A DNA stretch of 64,000 nucleotides, taken from Cryptomeria japonica (lineage: Eukaryota > Streptophyta > Pinopsida > Cupressales > Cupressaceae). Positions 23,921 through 37,540 of the stretch are shown one piece after another. The position numbers and the translations under genes are program-made. Below the pieces are notes generated by a model. The model did not search any database, was not told the DNA's origin, and saw only the letters and a program-made list of their open reading frames with translations. The stretch lies in the NCBI RefSeq assembly GCF_030272615.1, contig NC_081406.1, positions 167,631,521-167,695,520 on the forward strand. Direction: 5' to 3'. The stretch's first letter is position 1. Each line of letters opens with the position of its first letter.

Positions 23921-24561
23921 CTATACATGTTTCAAAATGTTAGCATACAAAGTCTTAAAAAATGAAAAATAAGTATCCCATCCCTACTTAAGAGAATCTA
24001 GAATGGAGTTGAACCCATTCAAGAGACTGACATAGTAGTCAATTGCTTGGGATTTTGTTGGATCATCCTATTGCATGTTAGCTATACACTCTATTTTATG
24101 ACATAGTACATTATCTAACTGGGGACCTATAAAGTTCCAAAGCTCTACAACTCTCCTTATTGTACTGTCCCTTTCCTTTTCCAACCTTAAAATCTAATCC
24201 ATAACTATCAAAATTGGATCTTCTAAAGAACTGGTTAAATTTTCTACTAGATTATAAGAATTAGAAATCTATAGCAACTGACCTTTGCAATCTAAAATCT
24301 GCTTGTCTATAGGTGCAGTAAGCTTGGAAAAATCTAGACAAGCCTTATACACTTTACCTCTGTTTGCTAATGCATCATCAATAGAATATAAACAAGTTTG
24401 AAGTTTATCTTTTTTTGGTGCTATCATTTGCAAAAATTTCGGCTTCCTAGCCTCAAAAAGTTTATCTATAGCCTCAAGAGATGAAATCTTCACCAAATAA
24501 TCAAATTGCTTAGGGATGTATTCAATGATTTTCTGCAGCTTACCGGAAGAGCTTGAGCTCT
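23921..24561 (-). pseudogene. Extra ORF of element I, C-terminal segment
   Basis: Open from the insertion point of C down to about 24269, then two or three stops to a final stop at 23921-23923. It begins with a Ser-rich run (SSSSSGKLQKII) and ends with ERD..IRR, LLNG, GWDTY and ILK, the same landmarks as the ORF at 3-362 in element A. The upstream part continues at 44849 on the far side of C, after an AGAGC/AGAGT target duplication. Product and function unknown. The position matches the envelope-like or accessory ORF of SIRE-type elements. Confidence 0.65.
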
Positions 24562-26223
24562 TATAGTACCTCACCTCGTTGGAACTCATTAGACTGATAT
24601 TTTATTATTGTTTGTTTTTAGTAGATACATTACCATGATGTGGTTTTAGAAGTTATATGACATTATTTCATGCTTTATCTGGATATGAGATGCATAATTT
24701 ATTTGCAGTATTTCAGTACTTGTGATTTATGGCATTTTATGGATTATTGCTATGTACTGACACTTTACTTTATATATGCAATGTAGAATTATATGTTGCA
24801 TGTTTGCGAGTGTATTGGATGCAAGGGGATGATTTTCCTTCACTCATTTCGGTGAGACAGGGAACGTTGTGATTCTCCTTCATCGGTGTGTATGTTATGT
24901 CTTCTATATTGTATATATGCATGTGTGGTTCAATGATGCAGGATATTGCAGGTACAAGTACCAGGTAGGTATGGGGTATCGTCTCCACCTAGCTTCATAG
25001 GTCTGAGTGTGCTTTACATTTTCTGATGGAAGTGGAGGAGGTAGTAGTTGACCCTATTTTACTCAGTTACACTCTTGTGAGTGTCGTCAATTGATCGTCC
25101 TGTCAATTTGTTCGGCCTTCGTATTTTGTCGTTTGATCTTTTTATGTCTTTGATATGGTTTGCTCAGTTGTGTGTTTAGTGGTTTTAATTAATTAATTAA
25201 ATTTATGGAGTTATCTCATAATTGGTATTTTTGAAATTATGTATTTTATGCATTGAGATTATAAGTTTAATTAATTAAAAGAAATTATTAAATTAAGTTG
25301 CAAGCTGCATGATATTAGAAATATATTTTATTTAAAATTTTAGAGGAAAAATAAATTAGATTAATTGCATTTATTGTTTCCTAGAATTTTAAATAAATAA
25401 AAGAATAAAAGAATAAATACATAAATAAATAAATTAGAATTAAAGTTTTGCTTTAATTTCTTTAATTAGAAAATTAATTAATTTGCATGAGAAAATAAAA
25501 GAAATAAAAATAATTTTTAATTATTGCATGTGAGCTTATTTCCTTGTTAAGAAATTAGAAAATAAAATAAAAATTGTTTTTATTACTAAAATTAAAGATT
25601 AGGGTTTTGTAAAAGATTTGCAACCTAGAATTTTAGTTTAAAAAGGGGAAAGGTCTTCATTTTAGGGGTTACACAAGAAACAGGTCAGGGAATTTAGGAA
25701 AAGAGAAATTATTTGGAAGCTTGTTGAAGGATTAGGGCTCTTCTACAAAATTCTTCTAGGAAAGCTATACTAGGTTGGATGGCTTCTTTTGATTGTTGCT
25801 TTTAAGAAAATCTTTCTATTTCTTCTATCTCTCTAAATGATGTGTGTATTAAGGTGTTTGTCAAATTTAAAATCCTGTCTAATTATTTCTTGTTCTTGGT
25901 TAGAATCCATTCTGGAAGTTAATTTTTGGTTATTGGAAAGAAATTATTTCCTGAGTGTTTGTGGATTTGATTTTGAGAAAATTGGGAGTTTATTATGGCA
26001 AATTTTGCCAAGATTTTTATTGTGCATGAAATTTGCAAGATTTGGGAGGAATGGGGTTTACCAGAGAAATCATTCCCTCTTGTTTGATTTTGTTCCGGTA
26101 TTTGGCTATGGTAGTCTTTTAATTATATCTCTGTGAAATGGTTTATTTACTTTAGAAAAATAAATTTAATTATTAATTAAATTTATTGGGTTATTTAGGT
26201 CTTGGAAAAATAATTCACTTAAA

Positions 26224-26227
<4 letters not shown>

Positions 26228-26262
<35 letters not shown>
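26228..26262. repeat. (TA)n microsatellite in the 5' LTR of C
   Basis: Pure TA run. The matching run in the 3' LTR is at about 42660-42697. Confidence 0.9.
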
Positions 26263-26267
<5 letters not shown>

Positions 26268-26395
26268 TAAAACTTTGTGAGAGAGAATTTCATTGAAATT
26301 GGAAATTTATTTATTTTATTGTTATTGAGCAAAGGAAATTAATTTAAAAAAAAAAAAAATTAAAATTAAAAAAAATAAAATAATAATAATGGAAT

Positions 26396-26580
26396 TTCGG
26401 TAGCACGACTACCGGCGGTAGCAGTGCTACAGATAGTAGCAAATGCTACCGGTGGTAGTACCTGCTTCCGCATGGTAGCAGTGCTACCAGCGGTAGTACC
26501 TACTACCGCATGGTAGTAGTTCTACCACGGTAGTACCTGCTACTGGCAGTAGCATGGGCTACCGTGCATGGTAGCATGGT
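26396..26580. repeat. Palindromic GGTAGC array in the 5' LTR of C
   Basis: About a dozen copies of (C)GGTAGCA and its reverse complement TGCTACC(G), for example GGTAGCAGTGCTACC, with variable spacers. Adjacent copies can pair, so the block could form several hairpins. The homologous block in the 3' LTR is 42827-42975. Confidence 0.85.
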
Positions 26581-26689
26581 ACTGTGTTTTCCCAGTTTCA
26601 TAGATTTCACTCAAACCGAAATTTGGTGTTCGGTTTTCCATGGAGATTAATATATTTAAGATTCAAGTTAAATTATTATTTATGATATA

Positions 26690-26885
<196 letters not shown>

Positions 26886-28536
26886 TTTATTTTAATATGG
26901 CATTATATTATTTAGTATTATTTTTTTATACTATGGAAATTAATTCATGAGTTGCCTATAAATATATTTTGTAATATGATTATAAGAATATTATATGTAT
27001 ATATGATGTATATATATGTATTCATATAATTATATTATACATATATAAATAATTTAGAGTTTGTTAATTTCCAAAAAAACTTATAATTTTTAGATTTTAT
27101 ATGTATGGTTGGAAATACATTAGGAGATTATTCATATGTGTATTTATTTAATCTTATTCGATTAATGACAAAATTGATCTCTTTGTATTAATATAGTTGT
27201 ATTTTCTTATTTTCTGAAAAATCTTTAAATTGCAAGTTATTTATGCTTTTGGTTGTTTTAAGAAAAGATTGCCTATAATAGGATCTTGTGTAAATGGTGT
27301 TCTCAGTCAAGCTTAATTTCATTGCGATTTTGGTTGTGTTGTCATTATGTCATATGTCGTTATATCTCCTTGGCCAGGTGTTGTTGTATAACCTTATTTA
27401 TGTGAGCCATTGTGTGTTTCATCCAAATGGTCAATCTTGGGTTAGTGGTTGTGTATCCTTCACCTGTGCTTTGTCAGGATTAGTCATGGCTATCTATTTT
27501 GCCATAGAGTTCTCGTAGAGAGACCTTTCTTGTTGGTGTCCTATGAGAGAGAGTGGCTTTCGAGGGGGGGCCATGCCCGAAGTGGATGACAAGATAACCC
27601 ATCGAAAGTCAGTTAAAAAGTGATAACCTAATAATTGATTAGGGGGTGGGTATAATAAATATTAATTAAGATAATGTACCTCGTGCATAGGTGTAGTGCG
27701 TGTACATGGCTCATAATGTTACGAGAAGGCCTGGAATGGCAAACTTACCACCTTGTCTTCACGAAAGGATTGGTAGGGTCTGCATGAGACTTAGTTGGAG
27801 CCGGATGCCGAGAGAGGTTACCAAGATAGAGAGTTGGGACCTAGGAGGCCTACCATGGTAACCATCAAGCTATGCGATGGCACTCTCTCCTTAGAGTCAC
27901 TAGTGTTTTGTGAGTTGAGTCACATGGATGTTTGTGGAGTCTTGTATTCCTTTTGTACTTGTTTTACTTTTCTTGCTTGAGGGTTTTCTACTATCTACTA
28001 CCATGGTGGGGTGGTTCCATTTCGGGATCACATGGTCAGGTGGTAGTGCCACTTCCCATCGAATGTTCTGGATTGTATTTTTAGGTGAGGAAAGTCTTCG
28101 TTGGTGTTTCTTGGTTCGTGGTTCATGTACCAACTCATGTTCGTGATCATTGTTTAGTTGAGACCTTGTGGTCATTGTATCAGACTTTTATGTAACCTTG
28201 ATATTGTAACCTTTGTATCTCGTGGTATTATTGGAAACCATGTATAGATGGATATTGTATTATTTGATCATTGGAATGTATGTTAATTCAATTGGTGTAA
28301 TTCTTTCACTATGGAATTTAGATGAACAGTTGGATTAACCGTGGTGTTAATATAATTTGCGAAGTAATCTTCATTGGTAACCCTTAGGAAATCTTGTGTG
28401 TTAGACTTCCGTTGTGTTATTAGACGTGCTATTGTTATAATTAATGCACTTAATCTTTAAAAAAATATATATATTTCACCCTTTAGTTGTCTAGTTGTGT
28501 TGTTTTCCTTTTGGGTTTCTGGCAGGGCATTACATT

Positions 28537-28548
28537 TGGTATCAGAGC
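28537..28548 (+). other. Primer-binding site of element C (initiator Met tRNA)
   Basis: TGGTATCAGAGC, two bases after the 5' LTR end. Confidence 0.9.
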
Positions 28549-28685
28549 TTAAGTTTCAACACTGGATACTCTAGGTTTGTAGTGAGCATATTCAGTTGAC
28601 CTTTTGCTTAGGTCTTAATGTTAATTGTCTCTTGTCTTAACCTTACCGTAGATCTAAACTATTTTCTTTTTTTATATACTAGGTC

Positions 28686-29960
28686 ATGGCTAGGAAAGCT
28701 AGAGGAGGTGGCCGTATGGGTGGCCGTAGTAGAGGCAGAGGTGGTGGATGGGGTTGTGGTTCTAACCACCACAATCCTTCACCACCACCCACTCATGTGA
28801 GTGTTGAGCCAAAACAATTTGTTCATCAGGAGCCGAAACAGTTTGTTCATCAGGAGTCACAACATGTAGGAGAGTAGGTTCTCGAAAGGGAAGAGCTGAG
28901 ATAGATGTTTCAGGAGGTTTTGGCTAGGTTAGGCCCTAGGCCTGAGGTTGATCAGCCTAATCCTGTCTAGGTTGAGGAGTCACATTAGAAAATTCTAGAG
29001 GAGAGAGAGGGAGAGATCACCCAGGAGGATTCCAGCTGATCGAGATCCACCTTCCTTGGGTCACATTAAGGACTTGTTGAGGTCCAACCCTCCTTTCTTC
29101 GATGGTATGGGTACTGGTCTTGAGGCAGAGACTTGGCTTATTGGTCTAGATCGGTGTTTTGCTATGTTCCCATACAATAGCAACACCAAGGTGAGATGTG
29201 CTATTATGCATCTTGAAAGCTTTGCTTCGATTTGGTGGAGACTAGAGGAGGATAATATCGGTGTGTACATTAACACCGTGACATGGGAGCTATTTCTGGA
29301 GAGATTCAGGGCATGGTTTCTCTCACCCTAGTGGAGGCAGACTTGGGCAGAGGAGTTCCATGCTCTATGTCAGTATGGTATGATAGTAGACCAGTATGAG
29401 AACAGGTTCTATGAGCTCAAACAGTATGCTAGGATTGGTAATGATGAGACTATACTTGTACAACACTTCCTGAGGGGTTTGAATGATCGCATCAGTGGAG
29501 GTATGAGGGTGTTTGAGCCATCTTCAGTGGAGATAGTCATGGAAAAGGCTAGATTGGTTGAGCTGAACCTTAGCCATGCACTTGGTGGTCAGACCAGTGT
29601 GCAGATAGGGAGTGCACCTTCTAGTGGGAATAGAGCTCATGGGAATTAGTCCCAGTCAGCTGCACCATTTGGGACTCCTCATGCACCCGCTAAGGGTGGA
29701 CAACAGTAGCAGCAACAGTCAAAACCAAATTAGTTCCAAGGTTAGAAGGGTGGCAATTCTTAGTATAAGAAGAACAGGAACTGGCAGAGGGACAGACAGA
29801 GCCCTACAGGGCAGTCCTTGCAGAGTGCATCTCACGCCCCTAGCCAGGGAAGTTTCCATCTATCTAGTGGATCGAAGGGTAATAGAGGAGCTTGCTTCTC
29901 TTGTGGGCAGTTTGTTCATAGAGCTACACAGTGCCCTCTGCATTTCCACAACATAGGTAG
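28686..29960 (+). pseudogene. gag: Gypsy gag of element C
   Basis: Starts at an ATG 138 bp after the primer-binding site with an Arg/Gly-rich N-terminus (GGGRMGGRSRGRGGGW), then a twice-repeated PKQFVHQE motif. A frameshift lies between 28877 and 29056. The retrotransposon gag domain follows at 29056-29640 with FFDGMG, AETWLIGLDRCF, MHLESFASIWW and EEFHALCQYGM. A zinc knuckle, CFSCGQFVHRATQC, is kept at about 29892-29935. Several stops interrupt the Gln-rich region 29640-29780, all at positions where TAG can derive from CAG. Gag would form the particle and bind the RNA genome. Confidence 0.85.
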
Positions 29961-31422
29961 TTAGAGGCCAGCAGCATCAGAGCTTATAGTGGGAGATGCA
30001 GGGAGATCCCACAGAGTGTTTGCAGTGGTGGATAACCGCCAAGCTAATCATCAGGGTACAGTTATAGAGGCAGAAGGTATGTTGTGTGGAATCCCTATCT
30101 CTATACTTTTTGATTTTGGTGCTTTGAATTCTTTCATTTCTTCATCCATTGTGGAGTGGTGCAGACTTGCGTCTGCTAAGCAGGTGGATAGGTGGCAAGT
30201 AGAGTTGGCTATAGGTGTTCATGTTTCTGTAGATGCCTTTGTCCCTAGTTGTGATTTGGACCTAGGAACCATAGTTACTTTAGTTGACCCTTGAGTCATT
30301 CCTTTGGGTCCTTATGGAGTAGTGTTGGGGATGGATTGGCTATCATCTCACAATGCTTGTGTAGATTATCACAAGAAGATAGTGGAGTGTCTAGATGACC
30401 TTGGTAAGGAAGTGGAGATTGTTGGAGTTCAGAGACCGATATCCCTACATATGATCTCCGCTATACAACTTAAGCGGTGCATGCGTAGAGGATGTTGGAT
30501 TTTTGCAGTTACTCTTGAGGATGTGGATGAGTCAGAGAGTCAAGAAATCACTCTTGATAGTAACCCTATTCTTAGAGAGTATGCTGATGTGTTCCCATTG
30601 AATGTTCCTAGTATGCCTCAGAAGTGAGACATAGACTTTTGCATTGATTTGGTTCCTGGTTCAGAACCTATTTTGAGAGCTCCATATTGGATGACTACTC
30701 AAGAGTTGAGTGAGTTCAATTTGTAAATAGAAGAATTATTGACCAAGGGATTCATTCATCCTAGTGTTTCTCCTTGGGGTGCACCTATTATCTTTGTCAA
30801 GAAGAAGGATGGTTCGCTTTGGTTATGCATTGATTACTGATAGCTAAATAAGGTAACCATCTGGAATCGATATCCATTGCCTCATATAGATGATCTTTTT
30901 GATCAGGTAAAGGGAGCCAAGGTGTTCTCTAAGATTGACTTGAAATCTGGATATCATCAGTTGTGCATTTAGGATGCAGATATTCATAAGACAATGTTTC
31001 ATACTCATTATGGTCACTATGAATTCACAGTGGTGCCATTTGGGTTGATGAACACGCCTTCAATTTTCATGAGCCTCATAAATGGAGTTTTTCACACCTA
31101 CCTTGATCATTTTGTCCTTGTGTTCTTGGATGACATATTGATTTATTCTAGAACTATGGAAGAACATGAGGGTCACTTACGTCGGGTATTGCAGTGCTTG
31201 AGGGAGAATCAACTTTATGCCAATTTGGCAAAGTGTGACTTCTTCCAGTCTAAGGTGAACTATCTTGGTCATGTAGTTTTAGGAAAAGGTGTATCCGTGG
31301 ATCCTTCAAAGATCCAAGCCATTGTCGATTGGCTAGCACTGACCAATGTTTCAGAAGTTCAGAGTTTTATGGGTTTGGCTGGATATTACCATCGCTTTGT
31401 TCAGGGCTTTTCCCGGATAGAA
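29961..31422 (+). pseudogene. pol: Gypsy protease and reverse transcriptase (first part) of element C
   Basis: In the gag frame. The protease motif reads LFDFGALNSFIS (about 30106-30141), where DSGA is usual: Ser to Phe, one C-to-T change. MDWLSSHNACVDY follows. RT runs from about 30640, with [42 protein letters not shown] and the catalytic FLDDILIYS (about 31120), up to [13 protein letters not shown], where element D interrupts it at 31422. Stops at 30292, 30625, 30724, 30838-30843 and 30970 mostly replace Arg or Gln codons. Confidence 0.9.
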
Positions 31423-32920
31423 TGTTAGTTAGATGAGAGGGGGGGTGAATCAGATAAGCTCACAATACAAACTATTTTATAATTCAACCTTGGTGGAACT
31501 TACTTGATATGCAACAATGACTGTAAATAATTCAAACTCATAAACTGATAAACTTAAAACATCAAAACACATTTTACACTAGATTTAACGTGGAAACCCA
31601 AATAGGGAAAAACCATTGTGGGATTTCGGACCCACAAAGAAAATATACTCTTCTAGAGTATGCTCTATTAAAAGCCAATCCTATTATAGATTACATAAAC
31701 ACATTGCTAGATGTGACCTGGTCAAGGGGTTTCCCTTAGATCTATTAGAATCTTGCACTTTGTTAGAAGTGACCTTGTCAAAGGATTTCAAACACTTAAT
31801 CAAAATGTTACCTTGCTAGAGGATTTACAAATAAGACTGTTAGGTCCACTCGGTTAAGAGATTTCCTGTCACTTACAGAAATAAATAACAGTAGTAAAAA
31901 TATATCTGCAACTTCACATCTGAAATGCTAAAGCAGACTCTATGTGCTCAAAATAATCTTGTCATAAGACTTATCTTCATCCTTGCTGTGCTTCTCAATC
32001 TATTCTTTGATTAGATCTTTAATCTTCTGTACTCAGTAATCCCTTCAGCAACATCTTTGTTCTTCTATTTGCCCGCATGTATTGTTCACCAACTTTACCT
32101 TATTTATAAGCAATTCCTAACCGCTTAATCTCCTTAATCACATTTCCCATGATTAATCTTAGCCATCAGATCTTCAAACTTGATTAGGTACATTGAATCC
32201 TTCAAACTAAAAAATGTTTTATCTTTCCTTGGAACTTGTATTCCTTCCTTGGTACTTGTGCTTGGTTAAGACCGTTCAATCTATGCTGTAGATCTAACTC
32301 TTGAATTTTTATTGCCGTTGATCCTTAACAAACTTCTTGCACCTCATTCCAGTCTTCTATAAATCTCTAGCTCATTGGCATCCTTCATTTAATAATGTAT
32401 TTATTTATCCAATGCATTTTGTTACTACTCGGTTGATACTTGGTTAATTCTAAACTTTACTCGGTAGCTTCTTTCCTCTTTAACTGACAATGATAAGGTT
32501 GGTGTTTACCGATTGGCTCCTTGCTTGGTAAAATAGAATGGTATGAAACCTTTACTCATCTATTGCAAGAGAGATTTTCTCCTTCTTATTCAGTCTTTGA
32601 ATACACATATATAGGTTATCAAAACAATCAAAATAACATAATCTCATCACTATCTAACTCGGTAATAGTTGCCCATTGAATAACATATTACTCCCCTTCA
32701 TTTTCACATTCTTTCTGTGTCACTTACTAACATCTTTATACTCATCAAAACATACTTTTTAAGATATGGCAACATCATACTGAATTAGAAAATCAATTTC
32801 TTGACATCAATGACAAAATAATATTATTAAGACAGTAATCATCCTTTATCAATTATATCATCAATCTCCAACAACCTTCTCAATATCCTTATATCAACAA
32901 AACTTATTGTAATGCCAACA
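31423..32920 (-). repeat. 3' LTR of element D
   Basis: 1,498 bp. The plus-strand ends are TGTTAGTTAG and GCCAACA. It carries the G-rich end block (31434-31453) and AACGTGGAAACCC...AAAACCATTGTGGG (31588-31622). Confidence 0.9.
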
Positions 32921-33308
32921 ATCTCCCCCTTTGGCATTGATGGCAATACCAACTTGTGATGAAATACCAACTTGATTTATTTCAATTGATTTGGATTGTT
33001 GTAATTCTTCTCCTGAAATTTTTCCCCCCAGTCATTAGTATTCTCCCAATAGTCTTCCCCTTTAATCTTCTCCCCCTTTGACAACAATGCCAAAAGTAAA
33101 ACTAAGTCATGATTACTTCCCCTGTGAAGTAATTTCCTTGTAGTTGAAATATATACAAATGTATCATCTTAGTCTCGATCAGAGCATCTTATCTTCATTC
33201 ACTAATTCCTACATAACTTTAGAAAATCCTCTTAAAGTGTGTAAATCAAAATCAACTCACAAATAGTATTCTATTGAGTCATAGAATTGATGCTTTCACC
33301 AATCTTTG
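32921..33308 (-). other. 3' leader of element D with two polypurine-tract motifs
   Basis: The true tract is at 32921-32935 (minus-strand CCAAAGGGGGAGAT). A second motif, minus-strand TTGTCAAAGGGGGAGAAG, is at 33068-33085, about 145 bp away. No gene otherwise. Confidence 0.75.
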
Positions 33309-34895
33309 TTAGTGAGTAGTAGATAGGGGTAGGACCCCTAACTTGTTTCTAAGATACTCAAAAGTGTCCCTTGGTAGTGGCTTTGTGAAGATGTCTACTA
33401 ATTGTTCCTTGGTGCTAACATACTCCAGCACAACTTTCTTTTCTTGAACTTTTTCTCTTAGATAATGATACTTTATAGAGATATGCTTTGTCTTAGAGTG
33501 CATTACTGGGTTCTTTGAAATGTTAATAGCACTAGTATTATCACAAAATATAGTTACTGGCTCAGTAACTGTCTCATTCATACCTTCCAATAGTTGTTTG
33601 ATCCATGCTATATTGGTACAATTCAATGCTGCAGCGACATATTCAACTTCAGCTATTGACTATGAAATGCATCCTTGTTTCTTGCTAAGCCAACTCACTA
33701 GTGTTTCTCCCAAAAAGAAAGCTCCACCGCTTGTGCTTTTTCTGTCATCAATATTTCCTACCCAATCAACATCAGTATAGACTTTTAAGTCAAAATCATT
33801 CCTCTTTTTGTATAGTAAACCATAATCTTCAGTGCCTCTCAAGTATCTAAAAATTCTCTTGATTGTTGTCATATGGGTTTCTTTGGGATCTGCAGAAAAT
33901 CTAGCAACTATACCAACTACATGTGCTATAGCAGGCCTGCTATAAACTACATATTGCAACTTTCCAATCATCGATCAGTAAAGTGTCTCATCCACAGATG
34001 TAGATTCATCATTCTTTGATAGTTTACAATTAGTAGTCATAGGAGTACTTACAGGTTTAGAGTCCTCCATTCCAAATTTCTTCAAGATTTCCTTTATATA
34101 CTTGGATTGAGTAATGAAAATCCCATTTTGCATTTGCAGAATTTGTAAACCTATCAAATACTTTATTTCACCAATTAATGACATCTCAAATTATTTACAC
34201 ATTTCATTTCCAAAGTTCTTGCATAAAAAATAATTTCCACAAAAAATAATATCATCAAGAAATATGGCTAACATCAGTATTCCATTCTCCTTATCATTCT
34301 TCATGTACATGTTGTTGTTTTCACTAGTCCTTATAAATCCAATCTTTATCAAGTAAGAGTGTAACCTTTCATACCATGCTCTAGGTGCTTTCTTTAGACC
34401 ATATAAAGCTTTGTTCAACTTACATACTTGATCTTTATTCTTCTCTTCAATAAATCCTTCAGGCTATTCAATGTAAACTTCTTCTTCTAGTATACCATTC
34501 AAAAATGTAGATTTAACATCCATTTGATATACTTTGAAATTTTTGTAAGTAGCATATGCCAACAATGTTCTTACTCCCTCAAGTCTTGCCACAGGTGCAA
34601 AAGTCTCACCATAGTCTATTCCTTCTTCTTGAGCATAACCTTTGCAAACTAATCTTGCTTTATTCCGAATGACCTCACCTTTTTCATTTAGCTTATTTTT
34701 GAAAATCCACTTTGTACCAATTATATTTTTCTCTTTCAGTCTTGGGACCAGTGTCCATGTTTTATTTTTCTTGATTTGTTCAATCTCTTTTGTCATAGCA
34801 TTCACCCAATATTCATTGCTTAATGCCTCTTTTACTATCCTCGGTTCAAACTCGGATAACAGACATGTGTTCTGTCTCAATTTGTTCCTTGTCAT
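33309..34895 (-). pseudogene. pol: Copia RT and RNase H of element D
   Basis: One frame with stops near 34461, 34191, 33972 and 33657. It begins with VMTRNKLRQ, then RT with [62 protein letters not shown] and FLDDIIF in place of YVDD. It continues to RNase H with DRKSTSGGAFFLGE, CDNTSAINISKNP and HSKTKH, and ends with DIFTKPLPR and a stop at 33309-33311. At 34461 and 33972 the stop replaces a conserved Gln and Arg. The same lineage as E and B but clearly diverged. Confidence 0.9.
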
Positions 34896-34988
34896 AACTG
34901 GGTCATCCTTATCTCCTATAATCTGACTTGATGCATGATTTCTTTTGACATATTTTGCTAATATAGGCTTGGTAGGCTCTGTATGATC

Positions 34989-36129
34989 TTATTCATCACT
35001 CAGTAACTGAGTATTTTCTTCATTTTCTTCATCGGCTTTCTTAGTAGGACTTCTCGGCTGTACATATACAAACTCTTCATAATCTTCTGGTTCTTTGGAG
35101 TTCCCTTCATCATTCCTTTTTAGAAATTCATTAATTTTCATATTTGCACTTTCCACAATTTTATTAGATGATTTGATCAGACATTTAAATGCTTTACTCC
35201 TAGAGGAATAACCAAGAAATGTTCCTTCCTCACTTTTTTGATCAAATTTTCCATTTCTGTCATCTTGGTGAATATAACATCTACTTCCAAATATTTTAAA
35301 ATAACTTACATTTGGTTTCTTGTCATACCAGATTTCATACGGTGTCTTCATAGTCCCTTTCTTCAATTGTACTTGGTTCAGGGTGTAAACTGCAGTGCCT
35401 ATTGCTTCTCTCCAAAATGTTTGAGGTACTTTCTTTTCTATCATCAATGTTCTAGCACAATCTATAATAGATTTGCTTCTTCTTTCAGCTATTCCATTTT
35501 GCTGTGGTGTTCTCGGTGTAGACACTTGTCTCTTTATAACATGATCATTGCAAAATAAGTTAAATTCATCTGAAATGAATTCTCCTCCTCTATCAGATCT
35601 TAGACATTTCAACTATCTTCCTATTTCATTTCCAACTTTTGCCTTATACCATTTGAACATTTGAAAGGCTTCTGATTTCTCTTTTAAAAACATAACTGAC
35701 ATCATCCTTAAGTAATCATCCACAAATAATATGAAGTATTTATCATCATAATAACTTTAAAATTTCATAGGACCACAAAGATCAGTGTGCACAAGATCTA
35801 AAATTCCTTTAGAAGTGTAAGACTTACTTGTAAAGCTTGATTTTGTTATCTTACCCATCTGGCATCCTCGGCACATAGCATTCTCAGGTTTTTCTAAGCT
35901 TGGTAGACCTCTTACTTATTTTGATTAGGTTTTTAAAATTTACATGACAAAACCTTTTATGCCATAACCAGGTATCTTCTATTTTTGCATACAGACAATT
36001 GTTCAGAGTTGAGTCAAGATGAAATGTATTACCTCTTGTTTTAGTCCCAGTAGCAGCCAACTTTCCATGTTTGTCATGAACATTGACAATTCCTTTCTGA
36101 AATTCTATTCAGTATTCTGTATTGTTTAG
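34989..36129 (-). pseudogene. pol: Copia integrase region of element D
   Basis: 34989-35612 is open and carries the core and C-terminal parts of integrase: KCLRSDRGGEF with its Asp, QQNGIAERR with the catalytic Glu, FWREAIGTAVYTLN and FKIFGSRCYIHQ. The linker is acidic. Between 35612 and 36129 the zinc-binding and first core parts are degraded, with several stops and at least one frameshift (WLWHKRFCHVNF is still readable at about 35950). No active integrase could be made. Confidence 0.8.
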
Positions 36130-37496
36130 CTATTCTACACTCAACAAATTGTATCTTAGACCTTCAACCCAAAATACATCATCACATTTAGCATTGTCAA
36201 GAAGTGTGATAGAACCTTTACCTTTCACCAGACATGGTGCATCATTACCAAATCTTACATAACCTCCATCATAATCTTCTAATTTAACAAACTTGTGTTT
36301 ATCACCTATCATGTCATGTGAGCATCCACTATCTATGATCCAAGAATCATTATTATTTATGTGTGATATCAAGGATTTTTCTTCATACCTTTCTTCATCT
36401 GATCCATCTTTGATAGCTACATATACAACTTCCTTTGTCTCAGTCTCAACAGATTTATCATCATTGGATTCCTCATCAACTACTAGGCATGTCTTTCTAT
36501 CTCTCCTTCTATAGTCTCAGTGTCCTCTGTAAATGTTGTCTTTCTGTCTGTCATCTAGGTATTCCCTTTTTTCACTAGATTCTTTGTTAGGATAGTTAGA
36601 AGCCACATGTCCAATTTTATCATAGTTACAACATTTCAAAGGTAGCTTTCCTTTATACTTACCTTTGCCTCTCGGTAACCTTCTGGCCAATAATGCTTCA
36701 AACTCTTCTTGCTTTCTGATTTCCTCATATAGTTTATGTACTTCTTCCATGTTTCTGCAAAATCTCTCACTTGCTCCACTGTGATTTCCTTCAGCGTACT
36801 TATACATTCTATCATTGTAATCATTAGATTCACCAAGATGAAAAGAACTGAATGCAAATTCAACTTTGTTTACCAGAGACCCACTGTTATCAAAATTACT
36901 TAACTCAAAAGCATGTAGCTTACTGATAGTAGCATCCAAAGAGACTGGCATGTTTGGTACAAACCTTAATTCATTGTAGAGACTTGAATGGCATAAGCAA
37001 GTAGAAGTGTTCTCAGCAACTTACTTGTTACATCCTTTTCTTCAATAGTTCCTCCTGCTCCTTTGATTTGATTGACAGTTTCCTTTAACCTTGTACTATA
37101 TTGGCTTATGTTCTCACCTTCATTCATTCTCATGGATTTAAGTTGTCCTCTTAGACTATCTACTTTTTCTCTTTGAATATGTTCATCACCACCATACATA
37201 GATATAAGCTTATTCCACATAGCTTTGGCATCATCACAACCTTCTAGATCATTAAACTCTGAGTCGGTCAACGTTGATGTTATTTCAATCATAGCTTGAA
37301 TGTGTTCTTGCTTTGACTTTATTTCTTCTATTGTCATAGGGTAGGTTCTAGGTGCAGTGTAATCTCTCTCCAGATAATATGTTGCATATTCTCCAATTGC
37401 TGATAAATGCAGCTTCATCCTTTTCTGCCATGTGGAGAAACTTGACTTGTTCAACTTTGGTGCATCCCTTTTATACATCTTCTGATCTTGCCTCAA
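36130..37496 (-). pseudogene. gag: Copia gag and protease of element D
   Basis: Gag starts at 37496, shortly downstream of the 5' LTR, with APKLNKSSFSTWQKRMKLHL and KAMWNKLISMYGG (UBN2-type gag). A frameshift lies near 36960. Then follow a Lys-rich part and a zinc knuckle, CCNYDKIGHVASNY, in which two Cys have become Tyr, each explicable by one G-to-A change. After a stop at 36517 the protease has WIIDSGCSHDMIGDKHKF (about 36345), then VRFGNDAPCLVKGKGS. RNA packaging by this gag would be impaired. Confidence 0.85.
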
Positions 37497-37519
37497 GTTC
37501 CTTTAAACTTTTCTTTCGG

Positions 37520-37537
37520 AGTCCAAGCTTTGATACT
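37520..37537 (-). other. Degraded primer-binding site of element D
   Basis: On the minus strand TTAGTATCAAAGCTTGG follows the 5' LTR. This is TTGGTATCAGAGCTTGG with two G-to-A changes, so originally an initiator Met tRNA site. Confidence 0.75.
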
Positions 37538-37540
37538 AAT

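Noticed and set aside
24770-24988. Minus-strand frame also seen at 41227-41439
   Set aside because: It recurs only because it lies in both LTRs of C. It carries no domain and is antisense to the element.
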